Source: a bacterium (GTDB lineage Bacteria; Bacillota; Clostridia; Oscillospirales; Ruminococcaceae). From it: a stretch of DNA of 64,000 nt. Every line of letters starts with the position of its first letter. Positions within the stretch are counted from its first letter, which is position 1. Positions 42,424 to 50,249 of the stretch are shown here, one piece after another. The stretch spans positions 162,226 through 226,225 of the forward strand of contig SFVK01000001.1 in assembly GCA_004561545.1 (NCBI GenBank). Direction: 5' to 3'. A program made the position numbers and the translations under genes. Below the pieces are notes generated by a model. It ran no database searches. It was not told where the DNA came from and was given only the letters and a program-made list of their open reading frames with translations.

Positions 42424-43326
42424 TTATTTACCATCCCAATTCTTAAAATAGTCTTCAATGGCATCCTGCCAGGGGCGCATTTCGTCGCCCACGCTGCACC
42501 GGAGGGCGCGGTTTTCCAGGGCACTCCAGGCGGGGCGGTCGGCGGATTTGGGGTTCATGGCCTTATACTGGGCGCTGGTGACGGGAACCACCTCGCAGGG
42601 CAGGCCGGACAGACGGATGATCTCGGAAGCGAAATCATACCAGCTGCAGATCCCGGTGCCGGTGCAGTGATAGATGCCGTAATCATGGCTGACTGCCAGC
42701 TTGAGAATGTGGTAAGCCAGGTCCACCGCGTTGGTGGGATTGCCCAGCTGGTCGTTGACCACTGTGATTCGGTCATGGGTTTTGGCCAGATTCACCATCG
42801 TTTTGACAAAATTTTTCCCGTAGTAGCTGTACAGCCAGGCCGTGCGCACAATAAAGTGGCGGCGGCAGAACCGCTGCACATACTGTTCCCCCAGCAGCTT
42901 GGTCTGACCGTAGGCCGAGATGGGCGCCGGGGTGGCGCACTCATCCAGCGGCACACCGCCTTTGGGGGCGCCGGGGAACACATAGTCGGTGGAGACATGA
43001 ATCAGCCGGGCGTTGATCTTTTCGCAGGCCATGGCCAGATTGCGGGGGCCGAGGGCGTTGACGCGGTAGGCGGCGTCCCGGTTGGTCTCGCAACCGTCCA
43101 CGTTGGTGAAGGCGGCACAGTTGATGACGGTGTCGGGCTGGATGCGGCGGATATAGGTCACCGTGGCCTCGCGGTCGGTGATGTCCAGCTCATCCACGTC
43201 CACCGCAATGACGGTGGCTTTGCGCAGACGGTCCGGCAGGGGGCCAAGAACACAGCCCTCGGCGGCCAGCTGTTTTTGCAGTTCGGTGCCCAGCTGCCCG
43301 CGGCAGCCGGTAATGAGGATTTTCAT
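42424..43326 (-). CDS. rfbD: dTDP-4-dehydrorhamnose reductase
   Basis: A 300-residue NAD(P)H-dependent reductase for the last step of dTDP-L-rhamnose synthesis. ITGCRGQLGTEL at residues 4-15 is the Rossmann motif, the catalytic YxxxK is YGQTK near residue 136, and STDYVFPG lies near 108. The start at 43326 (GAGGG upstream) gives the usual length. It sits between rfbA and rfbB. The 3,5-epimerase (rfbC) that normally supplies its substrate is not in this window. Confidence 0.94.
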   Translation of the reverse strand: MKILITGCRGQLGTELQKQLAAEGCVLGPLPDRLRKATVIAVDVDELDITDREATVTYIRRIQPDTVINCAAFTNVDGCETNRDAAYRVNALGPRNLAMACEKINARLIHVSTDYVFPGAPKGGVPLDECATPAPISAYGQTKLLGEQYVQRFCRRHFIVRTAWLYSYYGKNFVKTMVNLAKTHDRITVVNDQLGNPTNAVDLAYHILKLAVSHDYGIYHCTGTGICSWYDFASEIIRLSGLPCEVVPVTSAQYKAMNPKSADRPAWSALENRALRCSVGDEMRPWQDAIEDYFKNWDGK

Positions 43327-43352
43327 GGCAGTCCCTCTTTTCTTTCCACGGA

Positions 43353-44237
43353 TCAATAGCGGAGCTTATCGCTGGCCACATTTTTGAGGTGCTGGCCGTA
43401 AGGGCTCTTACCGTAGCGCTCGGCGCTTTCCAGCAGTTTTTCCCGGCTGATCCAGCCATATTTGTAGGCGATCTCCTCCGGGGCGGAAATCTTGATACCC
43501 TGGCGCTGCTCAATCATCCGCACAAAGTCGGCGGCCTCCACCAGGCTGTCCATGGTGCCGGTATCCAGCCAGGCGTAGCCGCGGCCCAGCAGCTGGACGT
43601 CCAGCAGGCCCTGTTTGAGGTACATCTCGTTGAGGGTGGTGATCTCCAGCTCGCCGCGGGCACTGGGCCTGACCTGGGCAGCCATCGAAGTGACATCCTT
43701 ATTATAGAAATACAGGCCCGTCACGGCGTAATTGCTCTTGGGATTGGCGGGCTTTTCCTCAATGGAGGTTGCCTGGCCGTTCTCGTCAAAGGCGACAACG
43801 CCAAAGCGCTCGGGATCGTTGACATAGTAGCCAAACACCGTGCTGCGGCCCGCCTCGGCGTTGGCGGCGGCGGCCTTGAGCCGCTTGGAGAAGCCGGCCC
43901 CATAGAAGATGTTATCCCCCAGAACCATGGCGCAGGACTCCCCGTTGATGAACTCGGCACCCAAAATGAAGGCCTGGGCCAGTCCGTCCGGCGAGGGCTG
44001 CACTTTGTATTGCAGATGAATGCCATACTGGCTGCCGTCGCCCAGCAGCGCCTCAAAGCGCGGGGTGTCGGTGGGCGTGGAGATGATGAGGATGTCCTGA
44101 ATGCCCGCCAGCATCAGGGTGGACAGCGGATAATAGATCATGGGCTTATCGTAGACAGGCAGAAGCTGTTTGGACGTAACCATGGTCAGCGGGTAAAGGC
44201 GTGTTCCGGCACCGCCGGCGAGGATAATCCCTTTCAT
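43353..44237 (-). CDS. rfbA: Glucose-1-phosphate thymidylyltransferase
   Basis: A 294-residue nucleotidyltransferase making dTDP-glucose from dTTP and glucose-1-phosphate. The nucleotide-binding GGAGTRLYPLT is at residues 8-18, the KQLLPVYDKPMIYYPLST stretch holds catalytic lysines near 23-30, and the VLGDNIFYG metal-binding Asp motif is near 107. The start at 44237 follows AAGGAG. It heads rfbA-rfbD-rfbB, with 26 bases to rfbD. Confidence 0.96.
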   Translation of the reverse strand: MKGIILAGGAGTRLYPLTMVTSKQLLPVYDKPMIYYPLSTLMLAGIQDILIISTPTDTPRFEALLGDGSQYGIHLQYKVQPSPDGLAQAFILGAEFINGESCAMVLGDNIFYGAGFSKRLKAAAANAEAGRSTVFGYYVNDPERFGVVAFDENGQATSIEEKPANPKSNYAVTGLYFYNKDVTSMAAQVRPSARGELEITTLNEMYLKQGLLDVQLLGRGYAWLDTGTMDSLVEAADFVRMIEQRQGIKISAPEEIAYKYGWISREKLLESAERYGKSPYGQHLKNVASDKLRY

Positions 44238-44361
44238 ATTGACGCTCCTTTTCAGTGACCGCTTTCGCGGCGCAGATCCGGCGGCATGAAGCCACGCCGC
44301 CTGTTTGCCGTGCGTCCCGCCCATCCCTTTGGGGCATAAACCCGCACAATAATCATGACCT

Positions 44362-44390
44362 ATTATACCGTGTTTTTTCCTGCTTGGCAA
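44362..44390 (-). promoter_or_regulatory. Sigma-A type promoter of rfbA-rfbD-rfbB
   Basis: Minus strand -35 TTGCCA, 17-base spacer, -10 TATAAT; about 120 bases of leader precede the rfbA start. Confidence 0.75.
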
Positions 44391-44423
44391 GAGGGGGAAG
44401 CCCCCCTGCCCGGTCGCCGATAC

Positions 44424-44455
44424 AAAAAGCCCGCCCCGCAGCGGATGCGGGGCGG
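44424..44455 (-). terminator. Intrinsic terminator of rny
   Basis: A 10-bp stem CCGCCCCGCA/TGCGGGGCGG with a 5-base loop, then GCTTTTT on the minus strand, 18 bases after the rny stop. Confidence 0.88.
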
Positions 44456-44473
44456 TTCGGAATGGAACTGTGC

Positions 44474-46027
44474 TTATTTGGCGTACTCGGTGGCGCGGCT
44501 CTCGCGGATCACGCTGACCTTGATCTGGCCGGGGTAATCCAGCTCATCCTCGATTTTTTTGGCCACGGCGCGGGCCAGCAGGATGACCTGGTCATCGCCC
44601 ACCTTGTCGGGCTGAACCAGAATGCGGACCTCGCGGCCGGCCTGGACGGCGTAGGAGCTTTCCACCCCTTCAAAGCCGTTGCAGAGCGCCTCCAGCGTTT
44701 CCAGACGCTTGATATAGCTCTCCATGTTCTCGCGGCGGGCGCCGGGACGGGCAGCCGAAATGGCATCGGCAGCCATAATGATGAAGGCCAGCACCGTCTT
44801 GGGCTCCACGTCGCCGTGGTGTGCCTCGATGGCATGGATTACCTGGGAATTCTCGCGGTATTTCTTGCAGATATCCACGCCGATCTGGACATGGCTGCCC
44901 TCGATCTCGTGATCCAGAGCCTTGCCGATGTCATGGAGCAGGCCAGCGCGGCGGGCCATCTGGACGTTGACACCCAGTTCCCCTGCCATCAGCCCGGCCA
45001 GCCAGGCCACTTCCATGGAATGGCTGAGCACATTCTGACCGTAGCTGGTGCGGTATTTGAGACGGCCGATGAGCTTGACCAGATCGGGATGAAGGCTGTG
45101 GATGCCCAGATCCATGACGGCCTTTTCGCCCTCGCGCTTCATCTGGATTTCCAGCTCGCGGCGGCACTTGTCCACCGTCTCCTCAATGCGGGCGGGATGG
45201 ATGCGGCCATCGGCAATCAGGCGCTCCAGCGCCATGCGGGCAACCTCGCGGCGGGTCTGGTCAAAGCTGGACAGCGTGATGGCCTCCGGCGTGTCGTCGA
45301 TGATGAGGTCGCAGCCGGTGGCGGTTTCCAGCGCCCGGATATTGCGGCCCTCGCGGCCGATGATGCGGCCCTTCATCTCATCGCTGGGCAGCGGCACCAC
45401 GCTGACGGTGGCTTCGCTGGTGGCGTCGGCGGCACAGCGGGCAATGGCCTGACCGATGAGCTCCCGGGCGATGGTGTCGCACTCATCCTTCATGTTGGCC
45501 TGATAGGCCGAAATCTTCATCGCCTTTTCGTGGGTCAGCTCATCGTCCACGCGCTTGAGCAGCACGGCGCGGGCATCCTCCTGGGACATGGCGGCAATGG
45601 TTTCCAGTTTCTCGGTTTCCCGCAGCTTGAGCTGTTCCAGCTCATCCAGGCGGGCTTCCACGGTCTCGGTGCGCTTTTTCAGGTCCTCCTCCTTGCGCTC
45701 CATGGCGGCGGTGCGTTTATCCAGCGCCTCCTCCTTCTGATCCATGCGGCGTTCCTGGCGGCTGATCTCGCTGCGGCGGTCCTTGATTTCCTTGTCGGCG
45801 TCGGCCTTGATTTTGAAGGCCTCGTCCTTGGCCTCGATGATGGTTTCCTTGCGCTTCTGCTCGGCAGCCTTGATGGCATCGTTCACGATGCGCTTGGCTT
45901 CCTCCTCAGCGGAGCCCAGCTTGGCCTCGGCGGTACGCTTGCGATTTTCCTCGCCAAGATAAAAGCCGAGCGCCCCGCATACAACGGCGGCAACGAAAAC
46001 CAACACCCACGGTAAAAATGAGGGCAT
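44474..46027 (-). CDS. rny: Ribonuclease Y
   Basis: A 517-residue membrane-anchored endoribonuclease that initiates mRNA decay in many Firmicutes. The order is an N-terminal membrane helix (WVLVFVAAVVCGALGFYLG), a long charged coiled coil (~30-200), a KH domain (GRIIGREGRNIRALE near residue 220), and an HD domain with HDIGKALDHE near residue 365. Length is normal. It has its own promoter with an unusually long leader and its own terminator. AAGGAG precedes the start. Confidence 0.96.
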   Translation of the reverse strand: MPSFLPWVLVFVAAVVCGALGFYLGEENRKRTAEAKLGSAEEEAKRIVNDAIKAAEQKRKETIIEAKDEAFKIKADADKEIKDRRSEISRQERRMDQKEEALDKRTAAMERKEEDLKKRTETVEARLDELEQLKLRETEKLETIAAMSQEDARAVLLKRVDDELTHEKAMKISAYQANMKDECDTIARELIGQAIARCAADATSEATVSVVPLPSDEMKGRIIGREGRNIRALETATGCDLIIDDTPEAITLSSFDQTRREVARMALERLIADGRIHPARIEETVDKCRRELEIQMKREGEKAVMDLGIHSLHPDLVKLIGRLKYRTSYGQNVLSHSMEVAWLAGLMAGELGVNVQMARRAGLLHDIGKALDHEIEGSHVQIGVDICKKYRENSQVIHAIEAHHGDVEPKTVLAFIIMAADAISAARPGARRENMESYIKRLETLEALCNGFEGVESSYAVQAGREVRILVQPDKVGDDQVILLARAVAKKIEDELDYPGQIKVSVIRESRATEYAK

Positions 46028-46280
46028 GGTTTTTCACTCCTTACAATCACAAAATGAAAGAAATTGCAGGAGGGCATACCAGCGGCGGGACGCTTCTTCT
46101 GAAGGATATTTTATACACACAAAGCCAAAACTGTGCAAAGCAAAGGTGCAAATGGGCGCACTTTACCCCATTCGATCACAACAAATCGCAAAACAAACAA
46201 CACTGCGCAAGATTTGCAGCGGTCTTTGAATATCTGAAAAAGCGGCGTCCCTGCGGGCACACCCTTAAAATCCTGTATTT

Positions 46281-46309
46281 ATTCTATCCATATTTCCATC
46301 ACTTGTCAA
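46281..46309 (-). promoter_or_regulatory. Promoter of rny with a ~245-base leader
   Basis: Minus strand -35 TTGACA, 17-base spacer, -10 TAGAAT. The distance to the rny start leaves a leader of about 245 bases (46028-46274). I see no known riboswitch or protein-coding gene in it; the 317-base gap is otherwise AT-rich. Confidence 0.78.
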
Positions 46310-46344
46310 GGAATTGTTACAAATGAAGGAAGCTGCACGGCGGT

Positions 46345-47268
46345 TCAGGCCAGAATCAGGCACCAGACCGGCACCGTGACCAGCGAAAGCAGGGTGGAAA
46401 GCACCACGCATTTGGTGGCAAACTGTTCCTCACACCCATACTTTGCCGCCAGCGCCGCCGCAGTGGCGGGGCCGGGCATACCGCTGAGCACCACCGCCAC
46501 GTTAGTCACAAGGGATTCCATGCCGGCCAGACGGCAGAACAGCAGCACAATGCCGGGCACCAGAACCAGACGCACAAAGGAATAGTACAGGGTGTCCCGC
46601 TCCGGCACGGTGCGCAGATCCACCTGGGCCAGAATGTTGCCCACCAGCAGCATGGCCAGCAGCGTGTTGCCTGACGCGATATTTTTGACTGCGGCCGACA
46701 GTACCGCGGGCAGCGGGACCTGGAACAGCATTATGACCAGTCCCACCCCAACGGCAATGATGCAGGGGTTGAGCGCTACCTGGCGGAGAATCTTCTTTTT
46801 GTCCAGGCCATCGGTGAAATAGCGCATTCCCACCGACCACATGAAGATGCGCTGGGGGATCAGGTAGATGGAAGCGTAGAGCAGACCCATCTCGCCAAAA
46901 ATCCCCTGGGCCACCACGCTGCCAAGGATTCCCGCGTTGGAGGTGACGGTGGAATACTGGAGAATCCGTTTGCGGTCATGGGGCATATGGGGGTAGAGGT
47001 ACCCCGAAAACAGCGTGCAGGCAACCTGGATGAAGAGACTGACCAGCGCGATGGCGGCACAGCTGCGGGCAATCCCGGCGCTGAATTCCGTCTGGAAGGA
47101 TTTGATGATGCTGGCCGGCAATGTGACATTCAGCGTCAGATCGGACAACAGTTTCTTGCCGTTTTCCGGGATCATGCCAGACTTGGAGAGTAGATACCCC
47201 AGCATCAGGATCAGAAACATCATTCCCTGGATGGTAAACATTCCCGAAAAATCCATAAGTGCATTCAT
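46345..47268 (-). CDS. AEC family transporter (auxin efflux carrier type)
   Basis: A 307-residue membrane protein with about ten hydrophobic helices in two halves, as in the AEC/PIN-like family, whose bacterial members move small organic acids or amino acids. Visible: MFLILMLGYLLSKSGMIP near the N-terminus and LTLNVTLPASIIKSF with the discontinuous-helix Asn/Pro residues near 44-58; VVLSGMPGPATAAALA near residue 268 is the matching C-terminal motif. Substrate unknown. It is a single gene between rny and thrS. Confidence 0.85.
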   Translation of the reverse strand: MNALMDFSGMFTIQGMMFLILMLGYLLSKSGMIPENGKKLLSDLTLNVTLPASIIKSFQTEFSAGIARSCAAIALVSLFIQVACTLFSGYLYPHMPHDRKRILQYSTVTSNAGILGSVVAQGIFGEMGLLYASIYLIPQRIFMWSVGMRYFTDGLDKKKILRQVALNPCIIAVGVGLVIMLFQVPLPAVLSAAVKNIASGNTLLAMLLVGNILAQVDLRTVPERDTLYYSFVRLVLVPGIVLLFCRLAGMESLVTNVAVVLSGMPGPATAAALAAKYGCEEQFATKCVVLSTLLSLVTVPVWCLILA

Positions 47269-47440
47269 CCTTTCCCTTTTCCTCAAAAAAGTGTACCACA
47301 TCGCACCGGGATACACCAGTGCCTTTGGGGAAAGTTCCAGAAAAATGGAAGACTCCTTTCAAAAAAGACAATTTTTGTCATAAGATCCGTGTTTCCCGTT
47401 TGTGAAAGTCCTCAGCCCCGTGCCTGTGTGTCTTGCGTTT

Positions 47441-47481
47441 TTTCGGTTCCTTCTTTTGCAAAAAAGCAACAAAATCCTCCG
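47441..47481. repeat. Dispersed ~40-bp repeat, copy 2
   Basis: Near-identical to 17432-17471 and in the same orientation: TTCGGTTCCTTCTTT, a GCAAA centre, then AACAAAATCCTCCG. The internal inverted repeat is less perfect here. It sits just upstream of the thrS promoter; copy 1 lies just downstream of valS. Confidence 0.7.
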
Positions 47482-47492
47482 CAAATTTCCAC

Positions 47493-47521
47493 TTGACTTC
47501 CCTGCGCAGGTGGTATATAGT
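47493..47521 (+). promoter_or_regulatory. Promoter of the thrS T-box transcript
   Basis: -35 TTGACT, 17-base spacer, -10 TATAGT, directly upstream of the T-box leader. Confidence 0.75.
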
Positions 47522-47527
47522 TATTTT

Positions 47528-47797
47528 AACTTCATCCTGAAAAAGCGATGAGGCGGACAAGAGCTCTGGCAGCGCGCACAAGAGAGAACCGCCGCCCGGA
47601 CCGGGCGTGGTGCAAGCGGTTTTGCCACACGGGCCACAGCTTACCACCGCCGAGCGTGAAGGCAAACCTTCGCCGGGCCTGCGCCCCGTTATCACCGCTG
47701 CGAGTGGGGCCTGCGTGCCCAATTCGGGTGGAACCGTGGAGTATTGTTCAATGCTTCATCCCGTTTGATGTGTCGATGGGATGGAGCATTTTTATTT
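47528..47797 (+). promoter_or_regulatory. T-box leader of thrS
   Basis: The T-box core is TGGAACCGTG (47729-47738), a variant of TGGNACCGCG, preceded by AATTCGGG. A terminator with a 12-bp stem (47751-47762 with 47778-47789) and T-rich tail follows, 30 bases before the coding start. Upstream lies a Stem I-like region with GAGAGAACCG and GGTGCAAGCGG. ACC triplets at 47643-47648 are candidate threonine specifiers; that choice is inference. Confidence 0.85.
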
Positions 47798-47826
47798 GCG
47801 TCATGCGCGAAAAGGAGAATCGGAAC

Positions 47827-49617
47827 ATGAAAATCATCTACAAGGACGGAACCGTGGCCGAGTGCCCGCAGGAAGAGGAGCTGCACGTTCTGCGCCACAC
47901 CGCCGCTCACATCATGGCCCAGGCCATCAAGCGGCTGTACCCCCAGGCGGATTTTGCCTTTGGCCCCGCCACCGAGAACGGCTTCTATTATGACGTCGAT
48001 CTGGGCGACACCAAGCTCACTGACGAGGATCTGGCCGCCATCGAGAAGGAAATGAAGAAGATCTGCAAGGAAAATCTTCCCATCAAGCCCTTCATTCTGC
48101 CCCGGGACGAGGCCGTCAAGCTCATGGAAGAGCGCCAGGAGCACTACAAGATTGAGCACATGGCCGACCTGGCGGACGAGACGGAATTCAGCTTTTTCCA
48201 GCAGGGCGAGTATGTGGATATGTGCATCGGACCCCACCTGACCTACACCAAGGCACTCAAGGCCTTCAAGATCACCCAGCAGAGCGGCGCTTACTGGAAA
48301 AACGACAAGGAAAACAAGATGCTCACCCGCATCAACGGCGTGGCCTTCCGCAATCAGGAAGAGCTGGACGCCTGGGAGAAGGAGCAGCAGGAAGCCCGCG
48401 AGCGCGACCACCGCAAGATCGGCAAGGAAATGCGCCTGTTCATGACCGATGACCTGGTGGGCCGCGGCCTGCCCATGTTCCTGCCCAACGGCTATGTGAT
48501 CTGGCAACAGCTGGAGGATTATATCAAGGGCAAGGAGCGCGACCGGGGCTATCTGCACGTCATGACCCCCTGCATCGGCACTGTCAACCTTTATAAGACC
48601 TCGGGCCACTGGGATCACTACCGCGAGAATATGTTCCCCGCCATGGAGATGGAGGGTGAAAGCTATGTTCTGCGCCCTATGAACTGCCCCCACCACATGA
48701 TGATCTACGCCAACCGGCCCCACAGCTACCGTCAGCTGCCCATCCGCATCGGCGAGATTGCCCACGATTTTCGCTACGAGTCCAGCGGTACCCTCAAGGG
48801 CATTGAGCGCGGCCGTCATTTCTGCCAGAATGACGCCCACCTGTTTGTGCGCCCTGACCAGATCAAGAGCGAGGTTGCCGATGTGTGCAGCCTGATCTTT
48901 GAGGTGTACAAGGATTTCAACATCACCAACTACCGCTGCGTGCTGTCGCTGCGGGACCCCAACGACAAAAAGAAGTATCACGACGACGACGCCATGTGGG
49001 ATCATGCCGAGAACGCCCTGCGCGAGGTGCTGACCGAGCTGGGCATCGACTTCACCGAGGAGATCGGCGAGGCCGCCTTCTACGGACCCAAGCTGGACGT
49101 CAACGTCAAGCCGGCCGTGGGTGCCGAGTACACGCTGTCCACTTGCCAGCTGGATTTCTGCCTGCCCGCCAAGTTCCACCTGACCTATATTGACAAGGAC
49201 GGCAGCGAAAAGACCCCCGTGGTGCTGCACCGCGCCATCCTGGGCTCGCTGGACCGCTTTATGGCCTACCTGATCGAGGAAACCAAAGGCCGCTTCCCCA
49301 CCTGGCTGGCTCCGGTGCAGGTCAAGGTGCTGCCGGTGAGCGAAAAGACGCTGGAATATTCCCGCACGGTGGCCGACAGGCTGAAGGCCGCCGGTGTCCG
49401 CGTGGTGCTGGACGAGAGCAACGAGAAGATCGGTTACAAGATCCGTCAGGCCCAGCAGGTGGACCGCGTGCCTTATATGCTGGTTCTGGGCGCCAAGGAG
49501 GCCGAGGCCGGCAACATCAGCGTGCGCGACCGCAAGGGCGAAACCACGACCCGCGATCTGGACAGCTTTGTTGAGGACATTCTGGCCGAGATCCGCAACC
49601 GCACCTGTAACGCCTGA
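47827..49617 (+). CDS. thrS: Threonyl-tRNA synthetase lacking the TGS domain
   Basis: A 596-residue class II synthetase. The N-terminus runs almost at once into the editing domain (LRHTAAHIMAQAIKRLYP from residue ~22, holding the HxxxH zinc/editing motif), so the ~60-residue TGS domain of standard ThrRS is missing or reduced to about 20 residues. The catalytic core has RPMNCPHHMMIYANRP near residue 285, SSGTLKGIERGRHFCQNDAH near 325 (motif 2) and HRAILGSLDRF (motif 3, near 470). The anticodon-binding domain follows. The start at 47827 follows AAGGAG; an upstream extension would run through the terminator hairpin. Confidence 0.95.
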   Translation: MKIIYKDGTVAECPQEEELHVLRHTAAHIMAQAIKRLYPQADFAFGPATENGFYYDVDLGDTKLTDEDLAAIEKEMKKICKENLPIKPFILPRDEAVKLMEERQEHYKIEHMADLADETEFSFFQQGEYVDMCIGPHLTYTKALKAFKITQQSGAYWKNDKENKMLTRINGVAFRNQEELDAWEKEQQEARERDHRKIGKEMRLFMTDDLVGRGLPMFLPNGYVIWQQLEDYIKGKERDRGYLHVMTPCIGTVNLYKTSGHWDHYRENMFPAMEMEGESYVLRPMNCPHHMMIYANRPHSYRQLPIRIGEIAHDFRYESSGTLKGIERGRHFCQNDAHLFVRPDQIKSEVADVCSLIFEVYKDFNITNYRCVLSLRDPNDKKKYHDDDAMWDHAENALREVLTELGIDFTEEIGEAAFYGPKLDVNVKPAVGAEYTLSTCQLDFCLPAKFHLTYIDKDGSEKTPVVLHRAILGSLDRFMAYLIEETKGRFPTWLAPVQVKVLPVSEKTLEYSRTVADRLKAAGVRVVLDESNEKIGYKIRQAQQVDRVPYMLVLGAKEAEAGNISVRDRKGETTTRDLDSFVEDILAEIRNRTCNA

Positions 49618-49637
49618 TCCATACCCTGATACAAGCT

Positions 49638-49676
49638 GCCGCCGGGCGGATGCACAACATCCGCCCGGCGGCTTTT
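49638..49676 (+). terminator. Intrinsic terminator of thrS
   Basis: A perfect 15-bp stem (49638-49652 with 49658-49672), 5-base loop, then TTTTG, about 20 bases past the thrS stop. Confidence 0.9.
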
Positions 49677-49703
49677 GTTCTTTCTGATTTGTCCGTCTTG
49701 TTG

Positions 49704-50225
49704 TCAGTCTTCCTTCATCAAAAAGACCGCAATCAGGTTGACGGCACCACTGAAGGTCAGCAGAACCCCCACCACGCGCAGAATCATGGCGGTGGAAGCC
49801 CCAGGCGCGAACAGTGCGTAGAGGCCCAACACCACACAGGCAATGCCCAGCGCCAGCGGCACCCACCAGGCACGATCCCCCCAGCGGCGGCGGCCCACGG
49901 CGTTCTGGATGTTGGTCATCCCCTCAACCATCAGGAAAACACAGATCACCAGCCCCACAATCTCGATGAGGGTTCCCGGCCGCGTGATGAAGAAGATTCC
50001 CACCACCAGACCGGCCACGCTGACGGGCAGCATACTGCTTTTCATGAGGGTGGCGCGCTGGAAGGTCAGAGCATTGGCCGTGCCCAGGATGCCTGCCAGC
50101 AGAATCAGCCAGCCAACGAGAGAGCACAGCGCCACTGTGGCAGCGGCGGGCTTGAGAATCAGATAAATCCCCAGCACCACACTGATGAGCGGCATGAGAA
50201 TCAGTTCCCAACGGACATCTTTCAT
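49704..50225 (-). CDS. DUF308 (HdeD-like) membrane protein
   Basis: A 173-residue protein with six short hydrophobic helices in pairs, the DUF308/HdeD pattern. Segments such as LILMPLISVVLGIYLILKP and AGLVVGIFFITRPGTLIEIV show the family's helix-Pro-helix repeat. Some family members are linked to acid stress; no function can be assigned here. Start at 50225 with GAGGTG upstream. It lies 25 bases after rmuC in the same direction. Confidence 0.75.
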   Translation of the reverse strand: MKDVRWELILMPLISVVLGIYLILKPAAATVALCSLVGWLILLAGILGTANALTFQRATLMKSSMLPVSVAGLVVGIFFITRPGTLIEIVGLVICVFLMVEGMTNIQNAVGRRRWGDRAWWVPLALGIACVVLGLYALFAPGASTAMILRVVGVLLTFSGAVNLIAVFLMKED

Positions 50226-50249
50226 AACGATCACCTCGTGTTCAGTGTA

